From CAWBVG01 sp963792175 (lineage in GTDB: Bacteria; Acidobacteriota; Vicinamibacteria; Vicinamibacterales; CAVVIG01): a stretch of 64,000 nt of DNA. Every line of letters starts with the position of its first letter. Within the stretch, counting starts at the first letter, position 1. Positions 37,223 through 45,806 of the stretch are shown in pieces. Location of the stretch: positions 84,259 through 148,258 of the forward strand of contig CAWBVG010000014.1 in assembly GCA_963792175.1 (NCBI GenBank). Direction: 5' to 3'. The translations under genes and the position numbers were made by a program. Under the pieces are notes generated by a model. That model worked only from the letters and a program-made list of their open reading frames with translations. It was not told the DNA's origin and ran no database searches.

Positions 37223-38020
37223 ATGCGCAGCAGATGTCTCGGCTATATCGTCGCTGCGTCGCTACTACTCGCTCAAACCGCTCCCCCTGCATTTGCGCAG
37301 AGGAGGGGCGCGACCGGACCACGTGGAGGCACCGTGCACCACTCCGGAGGGCCGCGCCGCGGCGCGACCACGGTCACAGGACCGCGCGGAGGCACGGCCG
37401 GACGTGCCCACGGTCCACGCGGATCAGTAAGTGGGGCACGAGGGCCGTACGGAGGAGGTGCAGCACACGCCACCGGCCGATACGGGCGATCGGCGGGCGC
37501 AGTGCGAGGGCCATACGGCGGCACAGCCGCGCGAGCTACCGGTCCGTACGGATCAAGGGCGGTCGCGCGCGGACCATACGGCGGCGCGGCCTACTCCCGC
37601 AGCTCGTACGCCTGGGGTGGCCGTCAGTACTATCGCCCGGCGTGGAACGCGAACCGGATCAACGTGTACGGGCGGCCCTTCGTTGGCTATCCTGGCTGGC
37701 GTGCGTATGGGACCTATGGTTTGGCGCCCGGGCTGGTGGCGTACACGAGCCTCGCCTTTCTCTCGGCGGGCTTGCTGATCGGTAGCTACGCGGAACAGAG
37801 CAGGACCGTCTATGTATATGTCGTCAACGAGGGAGGCCAGAACGTCGAGTACCGCGTCAACAGCGCCGGCAGCGTCATCTCCAAGCAGCGTGGTGAACTG
37901 AGCGGTCGCCGCCTTGCGCAAGAGTGCGTGACCGTGAGTTGCTTGACGAACGGCGTTTCCGGAAGTGACTGGTCGGCGCCGGGGCGGGAAATCTCAACGT
38001 CGAGTTGGCCCGGCGCGTGA
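37223..38020 (+). CDS. secreted Gly/Arg/Tyr-rich repeat protein
   Basis: 265 residues from ATG 37223, with GGGAGG 6 nt upstream. Signal peptide cut near AFAQ. Residues ~25-135 are a tandem repeat of the form GPYGGxAARATG / GPRGGTAGRAHG, at least eight copies. Then come a Tyr-rich part and a hydrophobic stretch (GLVAYTSLAFLSAGLLIG), then YVYVVNEGGQNVEYRVNSAG. After about 37920 another frame (RDRELLDERRFRK, and further on NVELARRVISQDEAGS to TGA 38132) looks more protein-like, so the end may be frameshifted. Function unknown; could be a cell-surface or matrix protein. Confidence 0.75.
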   Translation: MRSRCLGYIVAASLLLAQTAPPAFAQRRGATGPRGGTVHHSGGPRRGATTVTGPRGGTAGRAHGPRGSVSGARGPYGGGAAHATGRYGRSAGAVRGPYGGTAARATGPYGSRAVARGPYGGAAYSRSSYAWGGRQYYRPAWNANRINVYGRPFVGYPGWRAYGTYGLAPGLVAYTSLAFLSAGLLIGSYAEQSRTVYVYVVNEGGQNVEYRVNSAGSVISKQRGELSGRRLAQECVTVSCLTNGVSGSDWSAPGREISTSSWPGA

Positions 38021-38205
38021 TCAGCCAGGATGAGGCAGGCAGCGCGACGGCGTTCCGCGGGCTGACGACGGTCAGAACAGCCGGTTCTGTGGGCAAATCG
38101 CCACGCGGGCAGGAGTTTGACAACCGGCTGTGATCGCTCTCACCCGAATTCGTGACGTCTGGGCGATAATCGTCCTAGCGTCCGTCTGGAAGGGGGAGCC
38201 TGACG

Positions 38206-38403
38206 ATGTGGCCCGGATTCGATCCCGAGATCAAGAAAGAGCTGGAACATATCCGCAGAATGGTCAGTCTCCAGCGGCAGACGCCGACCAGAGAGTGGCC
38301 TCTCATCTGTGTGGACGTCGACGAGCGCGTCGGTCTTTTGGTGGTGCGTGAGTGGCCGGACGGTTCGGTCACGGCGTATGTCGGAAGCCGCACCGAACCC
38401 TGA
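38206..38403 (+). CDS. small hypothetical protein (65 aa)
   Basis: ATG 38206 preceded by AGGGGGAG with 7-nt spacing. N-terminal amphipathic DPEIKKELEHIRRMVSLQ, then beta-like ICVDVDERVGLLVVREWPDG and SVTAYVGSRTEP. No family recognised. Good ribosome site and sensible composition support it. Confidence 0.55.
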   Translation: MWPGFDPEIKKELEHIRRMVSLQRQTPTREWPLICVDVDERVGLLVVREWPDGSVTAYVGSRTEP

Positions 38404-38438
38404 TTCTTACACGCCTGAGAACAGCAGGAGTCGGCCAT

Positions 38439-39056
38439 ATGAAATCAGCGGCAGCTTTCAGAGTGCTCATCGCGAGTGCGTTGCTGGCAGCTGCCTGCCA
38501 TTCGGCCCGCGAGAGCGCAGACGCCGGTGACACGTCTGCTCCAGCCACGAAGTCGGTGGTCGCGGACAAACCGTTCGTGGCCGCCGGAACAATCACCATG
38601 GAGCTCGATGGCGGGTTGTACGTCGTCCGCGCCACGGCCGACAATCACATTCGCGTCGCCCTGACCGGAAACACCGGGAACGCGACAACCGATCTCACGG
38701 CAGGCGATACTGCCGCGACCGTCCAGGTGAAGGACACGCCACGCAACTTCCGCGCGACGATCGAGGTGCCTCCGGTGGCGGACCTGGTCGTCCACTTCAA
38801 GGGCGGCGAGCTGGTGATGGAACCGATCACCGGCAACAAGGACGTGCAGAGCTACGGCGGCGAGATCAAGATCGGGATCGGCAATCCCGACGAGTATTCA
38901 TCCGTCGACGCGTCGGTAAAGGTCGGCGAAATCGACGCCAGCGCGTTTGGCGGATCGAACTCGGGACTGCTGCCGCACTTCACGTGGTCCGGCAAGGGCA
39001 AGTACACCCTCCGCGCCAACCTCGCCGCCGGCAGCCTGTCGCTGCGAAGCAAATAG
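38439..39056 (+). CDS. putative lipoprotein with beta-rich (adhesin-like) domain
   Basis: 205 residues from ATG 38439; AGGAG 8 nt upstream. Lipobox in LLAAACHSA. The rest is beta strands with a repeated pattern (DLVVHFKGGELVMEPITG, DVQSYGGEIKIGIG, VDASVKVGEIDASAFGG), like the DUF4097-type beta-helix repeats of putative adhesins. Probably anchored in a membrane facing the periplasm. Convergent with the response regulator. Confidence 0.75.
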   Translation: MKSAAAFRVLIASALLAAACHSARESADAGDTSAPATKSVVADKPFVAAGTITMELDGGLYVVRATADNHIRVALTGNTGNATTDLTAGDTAATVQVKDTPRNFRATIEVPPVADLVVHFKGGELVMEPITGNKDVQSYGGEIKIGIGNPDEYSSVDASVKVGEIDASAFGGSNSGLLPHFTWSGKGKYTLRANLAAGSLSLRSK

Positions 39057-39097
39057 CTAACCTCGCGCGACACCGCAGTCGGCTAGCCCGTCAGACC

Positions 39098-39138
39098 CAC
39101 TCTGACCCCTCAGCCCCCAGCCCCTAGCCCCGACCGAC
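39098..39138. repeat. C-rich intergenic repeat (CAGCCCCTAGCCCC type)
   Basis: At least four runs of four or five C spaced by 2-3 bases between convergent genes. The minus strand could form a G-quadruplex. Confidence 0.7.
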
Positions 39139-39143
39139 AGCTG

Positions 39144-39860
39144 TCACCCATTCGGATTGAACCGATACCCGACCCACGGCTCCGTCACCAGATAGCGGGG
39201 GTTCGAGGGATCGGGCTCGAGCTTCTTCCGCAGCTGCCCCATGAACACGCGCAGATACTCCGGCTGTTCCTGCGACGCTTCGCCCCACACCGCCTCGAGC
39301 AGCGTGCGATGCGTGATGACACGGTTCGGATGGCGCGCCATGTACACGAAGAGGTCGAACTCCTTCGGCGTGAGCCGCACCTCGGCGCCGCGCGCGTGGA
39401 CGCGCCGGCTCTCGAGATCCACCCGGAAATCGCCGGCCTCGAACGACGACACATCAGCGTCGCTGCCGCTGCGCCGCAAGGCCGCGCGGACGCGCGCCAG
39501 CAGCTCGTCGATTCCGAACGGCTTGGTGACGTAGTCGTCGGCGCCGCAGTCCAGCGCCTCGACCTTGGCCTTCTCCTCGCCCTTCACCGACAGCACGATG
39601 ATCGGGACGGTCGACATGGCGCGGATCCGCTTGCACAACTCGAGGCCGTCCATGTGCGGCATGTAGAGATCCGTGATCACCAGCTCGGGCCGCCACTCGT
39701 TGAAGTTGGAGAGCGCCGCCTCGCCCTCGGCGGCGGTGCGCACCTGATACCCCTGACTGCTCAACACGGTCCGGAGCACGCGCGTGATCTGCGGCTCGTC
39801 GTCCACTACCAGCACGCGCGACTTGTCAGTGGTCGTCGGCATCGTGGCACTCATGCTCAT
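39144..39860 (-). CDS. OmpR/PhoB-type response regulator, KdpE-like
   Basis: 238 residues. Receiver domain: RVLVVDDEPQ (acidic pair), ELVITDLYMPHMDG (phosphorylated Asp), VLSVKGEE, DDYVTKPFG (Lys). The C-terminal winged helix has EVRLTPKEFDLFVYMARHPN and EPWVGYRFNPNG. Closest familiar type is KdpE, but no kdpFABC is present, so the target is unknown. Followed 5' by its histidine kinase, 21 nt apart. Confidence 0.93.
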   Translation of the reverse strand: MSMSATMPTTTDKSRVLVVDDEPQITRVLRTVLSSQGYQVRTAAEGEAALSNFNEWRPELVITDLYMPHMDGLELCKRIRAMSTVPIIVLSVKGEEKAKVEALDCGADDYVTKPFGIDELLARVRAALRRSGSDADVSSFEAGDFRVDLESRRVHARGAEVRLTPKEFDLFVYMARHPNRVITHRTLLEAVWGEASQEQPEYLRVFMGQLRKKLEPDPSNPRYLVTEPWVGYRFNPNG

Positions 39861-39881
39861 TGACTCTCCTTTTTACCCAAG

Positions 39882-41088
39882 CTATCTCGCCGCCAGCGCC
39901 GCCGCCGGCGCCTGACGATCGGTGTCGGACGCCTCGACAGCCACCGGTAGCGTCATCGAGATCGACGTACCGTGGTCGTCGATCGCATCCACCCAAATCC
40001 AGCCGGCCTGCGCCTCGACGAGGCGTCGCGCGATCGGCAGCCCGAGGCCGATGCCGCCGCGGCGCGGATCGTGCGATTGCCGGCCCGGAATCCTGAAGAA
40101 CTTCTCGAAGACGCGCTCGCGATGCTCGGCCGGTATGCCGGGGCCTTCGTCGATCACGGTCAGCCGCACGTGGCGATCGCCGTCCCGTCCTGCCCGGACG
40201 GTAATCGTGCTGCCCGCCGGCGCGTATTTGCTCGCGTTGTCGAGCAGGATGTAGATGACCTCCGTGATCGAGGCCTCGTCCACCGACACGCGCGGCAGGT
40301 CGTCGTCGAGCGCCACGGCGACGCGGTGGTCGCGCGTCACCGTCTCGGCGCGTGCCAGCCCCGCCCGCACCAGGCTCTCCGCCGGCACGGCGCGCAGGTG
40401 CAGCGGCTGCGCCGGCTCGGTCCGATCCGACGTGGACAACCCTTCGATGAACCGGTTCAGGCGATCCGACTCCTCGTCGATGACCTGCAGCAGCTCGTGC
40501 CGCCCTTCGCTCGACAGCTCCGAGTGCGGCTTCCACGGACCGGACCGGATCAGCGCGGTCACGGCGGCCTTGATCGCGGTGAGCGGCGTGCGCAGATTGT
40601 GCGTCAACGCGTCGAGCAGCGCCGCCTTGAGCTGCTCGTTTCGCCGCGCGGCCTCGGCTTCGCTGGCGCGCTCGAAGGCCGCTTGCAGTTCCTGATACAG
40701 GCGTTGAATCTCCTGCTGCCCCGCCTTGGCCTCGGCGGCGCGCCGTTCGGCGCGCGACGCCAGCTCGCCCGCAATCACCGCCGTGACGGTGAAGACGACG
40801 AAGGCAATCCAGTCCTCGGGGTCCTCGATGCCGAACCCTTCCGGCGGGAGGAAGAAGTACCGAATAGGCGGCGGCGCCGCTGGCGGCAGAGACCAGGGCG
40901 GGGGCCGTCCCCCACAACCTGGCGATGACGACCACGTCCAGCAGCAGCAGCGGCGCGGCCACGCCGGCATAGCTGACCGACGCCAGCTCGAGGCACACGA
41001 CGATGGCGCCCACCGTGGCCGCGGCTCCAATGAACTTCAGCCAGCGCACATAACGATTATGAACCGCTACCTCGAGGACCGCCAGCAC
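39882..41088 (-). CDS. sensor histidine kinase, short KdpD-like (frameshift in sequence)
   Basis: 402 residues after repair. Residues ~15-105 are three or four membrane spans of the DUF4118 type (LKFIGAAATVGAIVVCLELA, APLLLLDVVVIARLW, WIAFVVFTVTAVIAGELA). Then a coiled coil, the H-box LDALTHNLRTPLTAIKAA, N-box IYILLDNASKYAPAG, G1/G2 IDEGPGIP and GIGLGLPIARRLVE. The KdpD N-terminal osmosensor and USP domains are missing. The frame breaks at 40861-40862; one added CG gives AAAYSRYFFLPPEGFG. GTG 41088 used as start. Confidence 0.88.
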
Positions 41089-41104
41089 ACGACTTCCTTA
41101 CGCC

Positions 41105-41165
41105 CTGACGCTCGGCTAAAGCCCCGCCTTCGCTCGGTCAACGCTCCACGAGCTTCGGCGAGGCC
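41105..41165. repeat. ACGCTCGGCTAAAGCC-type dispersed repeat
   Basis: Matches the reverse complement of 11947-11990 over about 40 bases (ACGCTCGGCTAAAGCCCCGC then CTTCGCTCGGTCAACGC). A third, palindromic member is at 47432-47486. Confidence 0.7.
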
Positions 41166-41168
41166 GGC

Positions 41169-41232
41169 TTGTCGACGACTCCGATTCTGCTACAATTGAA
41201 CCGTGGTTCACTTTTCGAACCGCCGTTCGAAA
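41169..41232 (+). promoter_or_regulatory. promoter with two palindromic operators of the TetR-type regulator
   Basis: -35 TTGTCG (41169-41174), 16-nt spacer, -10 TACAAT (41191-41196). Just after it are two perfect inverted repeats: TGAACC-GT-GGTTCA (41197-41210), which contains the GTG start, and TTTCGAAC-CGCC-GTTCGAAA (41213-41232). The start codon is 7 nt after the -10, so the mRNA is probably leaderless. Likely autoregulation by the encoded repressor (inference). Confidence 0.65.
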
Positions 41233-41890
41233 CGCGCCGAGTCGCGCCGCGTCGACATCATGCGCGCCGCCGCCGCCGTGTTTCGCGCCCGCGGCTTCAA
41301 CGCCGCCGGCATGCGCGACATCGCCGTCGCCGCCGACCTGTCGCCGGGCAACCTGTATCACTACTTCCGCGGCAAGGAGGAGCTGCTGTTCTTCTGCCAG
41401 GACCGCTCGCTGGACCGCCTGCTCGACGCCCTGGCCGCCGCGCGTCCGGCCGGCCCGAAGGATCGGCGTCCACTCGCGGCGCGCCTCCGCGAGCTCGCCA
41501 TCGCGCACGTGCTCTGCCTCATCGATGGCCTCGAAGGGTCCGCCGCTCACCTCGAGGTCGACGCCCTGCCGCCGCCGCTTCGCGAGCGGATCGTCGCCAA
41601 GCGCGATCGCTACGAGCGCGGCGTGCGCGCCCTCGTCGCGGCGGACAGGCGGCCGCGGCGCCGAATCGGCCGTCGCCACCCGCGCCTTTCTCGGCGCGCT
41701 CAACTGGACGGCCCACTGGTTTCGCCCCGACGGCGCGCAGCCGCCGCAGCGCGTCGCCGAGCTCGTCGCGGACTATGCCGTCGCCGGATTGATCTATGGC
41801 CCCACACGCTCACGTCACCTTCACCGTCAACGGCGAGCCGGCCGAGGTCGCGTTCGCCCCCTACAAGACGCTCCTCGAGGTGCTGCGTGA
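41203..41890 (+). CDS. TetR/AcrR-family transcriptional regulator (frameshift in sequence)
   Basis: About 229 residues after repair. N-terminal TetR HTH: RRVDIMRAAAAVFRARGFNAAGMRDIAVAADLSPGNLYHYFRGKEELLFF. The ligand domain holds AIAHVLCLIDGLEGSAAHLE and, in the other frame, VATRAFLGALNWTAHWFRPDG. The frame breaks around 41638-41644; one added CG gives VAARTGGRGAESAVAT. The end is uncertain: read on, it overlaps the next gene by 95 nt, while a TGA at 41790 in another frame would avoid this. Probably controls the adjacent molybdenum hydroxylase genes. Confidence 0.82.
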
Positions 41891-42326
41891 GGACCTGAAT
41901 CTGCCCGGCACGAAACACGGCTGCGAGCTCGGCGAGTGCGGCGCGTGCGCGGTGCTGCTCGACGGACAAGCGGTGCTGTCGTGTCTGGTGCTCGGCGTCG
42001 ACTGCGACGGCCGTGATGTCACGACCGTAGAGGGCCTGGCATCCGACGGCCGCCTGCATCCGCTGCAGGACGCGTTCGCCGATCTCGGCGCGGCGCAGTG
42101 CGGCTATTGCACGCCAGCATTCCTGGTCACGGCCAAGGCGCTGCTGGACGAGCACCCGCATCCGACACGCCATCAGATCCGGGAGGCGCTTTCCGGCGTC
42201 CTATGCCGGTGCACCGGATATCAACAGATCTTCGAGGCCGTCGAAGCCGCGATCGCGACGACCGACGCCCGACTCCCGAATCCCGAATCCCGACTCGCGA
42301 CTACCGACTCCCGGAGCCGCCGATGA
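41796..42326 (+). CDS. hcrC: molybdenum hydroxylase [2Fe-2S] subunit, 4-hydroxybenzoyl-CoA reductase gamma-like
   Basis: 176 residues. N-terminal plant-type ferredoxin cluster GTKHGCELGECGACAVLL then SC; C-terminal cluster AQCGYCTPAF and GVLCRCTGYQQI. Carries electrons from the Mo site toward FAD. The last ~20 residues (after VEAAIATT) are translated from a short repeat of CGAATCC/CGACTC units and are not part of the fold. Stop overlaps the large-subunit ATG (ATGA). Start ATG 41796. Confidence 0.92.
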   Translation: MAPHAHVTFTVNGEPAEVAFAPYKTLLEVLREDLNLPGTKHGCELGECGACAVLLDGQAVLSCLVLGVDCDGRDVTTVEGLASDGRLHPLQDAFADLGAAQCGYCTPAFLVTAKALLDEHPHPTRHQIREALSGVLCRCTGYQQIFEAVEAAIATTDARLPNPESRLATTDSRSRR

Positions 42327-44785
42327 ACGTCATCGGCATCCCCAGGCGACGGGTCGACGGCCGCGCCAAGGTCACCGGGCAGACACGCTTTGCGGACGAT
42401 GTGGTGCTGCCGCGGATGCTCCACTGCAAGCTGCTCCGTTCGACCCTTCCGCATGCCCGCATCGTCCGGATCGACGCGTCACGCGCGCGGGCGCACCCCG
42501 GCGTCCACCTCGTGCTCACCGGCGCCGACTTTCCGATTCCGTACGGCATCCTGCCGGTCAGCCAGGACGAGCACGCGCTCGCCATCGACCGCGTGCGATT
42601 CGTCGGCGACCCGGTCGCGGCCGTGATTGCGCGCGACGAACTGACCGCCTTCGAGGCGCTGGATCTGATCGCCGTCGACTACGAGCCGCTGCGGACGTTC
42701 AGCAGTCCGGACGATAGCCTTGCGCACGACACGCCCCGCATCCACGACTACGGCGACGCCGGGAATATCCACAAGCTCGTCTCGCTCCGCTTCGGCGACG
42801 TGCAGGCCGCGCTGTCGGCGGCCGATCACGTGTTCGAGGACACCTTCTTCTACGAAGGCAACACGCATCTGCCGATCGAGCAGCACGCCGCGGTCGCGGC
42901 GAAGGACCCTGACGGGAAGCTCGTCTTGTGGTCGAGCACGCAGACGCCGCATTACGTCCATCGCGCGCTGGCCAAGGCGCTCGCCATGCCCGCGGCGCAC
43001 GTTCGCGTCATCGCGACGCCGAACGGCGGCGGCTTCGGCGGCAAGAGCGATCCGTTCAACCACGAAGTCGTCGTCTGCAAGGCCGCGCTCCTCCTCGATC
43101 GCCCGGTCAAGATCTGCCTGACCCGCGAGGAAGTGTTCTACTGCCATCGCGGCCGCCATCCGGTGTTGATGCGCTTCGAGACCGGCGTCAAACGGGACGG
43201 CACGATCACCGGCATGCGGGTGCAGACCGTGCTGGACGGCGGCGCCTACGGCTCCTACGGTGTCGCCAGCACCTTCTACACCGGCGCACTGCAGACCGTG
43301 ACCTATCACATCCCCGCCTACGAGTTTCGCGGATGCCGCGTCTTCACCAACAAGCCTCCGTGCGGACCAAAGCGCGGTCACGGCACGCCGCAGAGCCGCT
43401 TCGGCCAGGAGATTCAACTCGACAAGATTGCCGAACGGCTGGCGCTCGATCCCGCCGACCTCCGGCTCCGCATCGTCGAACAGCCGGAGACGCTGACCGC
43501 CAACTACCTGCATGTCGGCACGATCGGACTGTCCGAATGCATTCGCCGCGTCACGCGCGCGGCGACGTGGAGTGAACGGTTCCGCAAGCTCCCGCCCGGC
43601 CGCGGCGTCGGCCTCGCCTGCTCGTCGTATCTCTCCGGCGCCGGACTGCCGATCTACTGGAACGACATGCCGCATTCGGGCGTGCAGCTCAAATTGGATC
43701 GGAGCGGTGGCGTCACGGCGTTCTGCGGCGCCACGGAAATCGGCCAGGGGTCGGACGACGTGCTGGTCGCGTGCGTCGCGGAGGTGCTGGGCATCGATCC
43801 GATTGACATCCGGGCGGTCACCGGCGATACCGATCTCACGCCGGTGGATCTTGGTTCCTATTCGAGCCGGGTAACCCTGATGATGGGCAACGCCGCGATT
43901 CAAGCCGCCGAGCGCGCTCGCGATCTGCTGGCGGACGCCGTATCGAAGAAGCTGAACGTTCCAAGAGATCGGCTCGTGTTCGCCGAACGCCGCGTCTTCG
44001 ACACGGAGGACACGACCGTCGGGGTCAGCTTCAGCGAGGCGGTGTGCCTGGCGGAAACGATGTTCGGCACGCTCGGCACGACGGGGTCGTACACGCCACC
44101 GCGATCGGCGGCCCGATTCAAGGGCGGCGGCGTGGGGCCGTCGCCCACCTACTCCTACACCGCCGCCATCGTCGAGGTCGAGGTCGATGCGTCCACCGGC
44201 TGGATCCATGTGCCGCGCGTCTGGATCGCGCACGACATCGGCCGTTCGCTCAATCCGACACTCGTCCGGGGTCAGGTCGAAGGCAGCGTCTACATGGCGC
44301 TCGGCGAAGCGCTGATGGAGGAACAGACGTTCCGCCGGCTGCCGCCGAAGCTCTCGCACGCCCTGGTGCACAAGTTTCCGTCGATGCTGGAGTACAAGAG
44401 CCCGACGACGCTCGACATGCCCGAGGTGTTCACTGAGCTCGTCGAGAATCCGGATCCGCGCGGACCGTTCGGCGCCAAAGAAGTCGGGCAGGGCCCGCTG
44501 CTGCCGATCATGCCGGCGGTCGCCAATGCGATCTACGACGCCGTCGGTGTCCGGATCGACGAGGTGCCGATCACGCCCGAGAAGGTGCTGCGCGCGCTCG
44601 ACGCAAAGGCCGCCGGGAAACCGGCGCGAGTCGGTCCAACGCGTTTCCCCGCGGTGCCCTGGCCCGCCGCGCTGGAAGTGCCGCCGCCCTGGGAAGGCGG
44701 GGATGGCACGGCCAAAGTTAAAAGTGAAAAGGCAAAAGGCAAAAGTGAAACGGGAAAAGTTGAAAGTGAGGTGGCGCGGCCATGA
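42323..44785 (+). CDS. hcrA: molybdenum hydroxylase large subunit, 4-hydroxybenzoyl-CoA reductase alpha-like
   Basis: 820 residues from ATG 42323 (MNVIGIPRRRVDGRAKVTGQ). Xanthine oxidase family Mo-cofactor subunit: RFVGDPVAAVIA, NTHLPIEQHAAVA, ATPNGGGFGGKSDPFNHE, RGHGTPQSRFGQE, TEIGQGSDD and the C-terminal PRGPFGAKEVGQGPLLP with the catalytic Glu (KEVGQG). Best fit, given the partner beta subunit, is dehydroxylation of 4-hydroxybenzoyl-CoA to benzoyl-CoA. The last ~25 residues (Lys/Ser/Glu-rich) come from an AAAAGT-type repeat at 44716-44776 and look like an accidental extension. Confidence 0.92.
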   Translation: MNVIGIPRRRVDGRAKVTGQTRFADDVVLPRMLHCKLLRSTLPHARIVRIDASRARAHPGVHLVLTGADFPIPYGILPVSQDEHALAIDRVRFVGDPVAAVIARDELTAFEALDLIAVDYEPLRTFSSPDDSLAHDTPRIHDYGDAGNIHKLVSLRFGDVQAALSAADHVFEDTFFYEGNTHLPIEQHAAVAAKDPDGKLVLWSSTQTPHYVHRALAKALAMPAAHVRVIATPNGGGFGGKSDPFNHEVVVCKAALLLDRPVKICLTREEVFYCHRGRHPVLMRFETGVKRDGTITGMRVQTVLDGGAYGSYGVASTFYTGALQTVTYHIPAYEFRGCRVFTNKPPCGPKRGHGTPQSRFGQEIQLDKIAERLALDPADLRLRIVEQPETLTANYLHVGTIGLSECIRRVTRAATWSERFRKLPPGRGVGLACSSYLSGAGLPIYWNDMPHSGVQLKLDRSGGVTAFCGATEIGQGSDDVLVACVAEVLGIDPIDIRAVTGDTDLTPVDLGSYSSRVTLMMGNAAIQAAERARDLLADAVSKKLNVPRDRLVFAERRVFDTEDTTVGVSFSEAVCLAETMFGTLGTTGSYTPPRSAARFKGGGVGPSPTYSYTAAIVEVEVDASTGWIHVPRVWIAHDIGRSLNPTLVRGQVEGSVYMALGEALMEEQTFRRLPPKLSHALVHKFPSMLEYKSPTTLDMPEVFTELVENPDPRGPFGAKEVGQGPLLPIMPAVANAIYDAVGVRIDEVPITPEKVLRALDAKAAGKPARVGPTRFPAVPWPAALEVPPPWEGGDGTAKVKSEKAKGKSETGKVESEVARP

Positions 44786-45798
44786 TGCGCCTCCCCTACT
44801 TCGCGTTTCATGCGCCGGCTACGGTCCGCGAGGCGGCGGATCTGATCGCGTCGTCGCCCGGCGCGATGCTGGTGGCGGGCGGGACGGATCTGCTGCCGAA
44901 CATGAAGCGTCGCCAACAGGTTCCGCCAACGCTCGTGAGCCTGCGACGCGTCGGCGAGCTCAAGGAGATCACGAACGGCAACGGCCTCACACTCGGCGCC
45001 GGACTGACGCTCAGCGGGCTGGTACGCGAGGCTCGCCTCCGCGAGCGGTATGCTGCGTTGTGGCAAGCCGCATCGTCCGTGGCGACGCCGCATCTGCGCA
45101 ACATGGGCACGCTCGGCGGCAACCTCTGCCTGGATACCCGATGCAATTACTACGACCAGAACTACGAATGGCGGAAAGCGATTGATTTCTGCATGAAGAA
45201 GGATGGCGCGATCTGCTGGGTCGCGACCGGCAGTCCGAAGTGTCTGGCAGTATCGTCCACCGATACCGCCCCTGCGCTGCTGGCGCTCGGCGCAACGGTG
45301 GTGCTCACCAGCGTCGACGGTATCAGAGAGATCGCCGTCAGCGACCTCTATCGGAACGATGGAATCGAATACCTGACGCGGAGGCCGAACGAGATTCTGA
45401 CCAGCGTCCGCCTGCCTCGTCTCGACGGCTGGCGCAGCACCTACTGGAAGCTGCGACGGCGCGGCGCGTTCGACTTTCCTGTCCTCTCCGTGGCGGCTGC
45501 GGTGAAGTGCGGCGCTGGCGGGATGGTCGAAGACGCACGGCTGGTGTTGGGAGCGGTCTCGTCGCGGCCGGTCGAAACACCGGCGGCAGCCGCCACGCTC
45601 GTCGGTCAGCCGCTGACGGACGACGGGATCGCGCGGGCGGCGGAGCTCGCGGCCAAGCCCGCCAAGCCGATGGACAACACGGACTTCAACCTTCTCTGGC
45701 GGAAGCGCGTCGTACGGGAATTCGTGACCTACGCGCTGCGCGAGCTGCGCGGCGACGACATGCGCGAGCTCAGATGGAAGCTTTCGCGGCAGTCGTAG
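44782..45798 (+). CDS. hcrB: molybdenum hydroxylase FAD subunit with [4Fe-4S] loop, 4-hydroxybenzoyl-CoA reductase beta-like
   Basis: 338 residues. FAD-binding AGGTDLLPNMKRR and ATPHLRNMGTLGGNLCLDTR. Directly after this lies an insertion of ~40 residues with four spaced Cys (in LCLDTRCNYYDQ, AIDFCMKK, GAICWVATGS and PKCLAVSST). This loop carries the extra [4Fe-4S] cluster known only from 4-hydroxybenzoyl-CoA reductase and close relatives. That enzyme runs electrons inward to reduce its substrate, unlike xanthine dehydrogenase. The order C-A-B with 4-nt overlaps indicates one operon. Confidence 0.92.
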   Translation: MMRLPYFAFHAPATVREAADLIASSPGAMLVAGGTDLLPNMKRRQQVPPTLVSLRRVGELKEITNGNGLTLGAGLTLSGLVREARLRERYAALWQAASSVATPHLRNMGTLGGNLCLDTRCNYYDQNYEWRKAIDFCMKKDGAICWVATGSPKCLAVSSTDTAPALLALGATVVLTSVDGIREIAVSDLYRNDGIEYLTRRPNEILTSVRLPRLDGWRSTYWKLRRRGAFDFPVLSVAAAVKCGAGGMVEDARLVLGAVSSRPVETPAAAATLVGQPLTDDGIARAAELAAKPAKPMDNTDFNLLWRKRVVREFVTYALRELRGDDMRELRWKLSRQS

Positions 45799-45806
45799 CT
45801 CGGTCA

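Noticed and set aside
39144..41088. kdpDE operon with potassium ATPase
   Set aside because: No kdpFABC genes nearby and the kinase lacks the KdpD sensor domains; only 'KdpDE-like' is supported.
42479..44371. 630-residue frame opposite hcrA
   Set aside because: Shadow of a well-recognised molybdenum hydroxylase.
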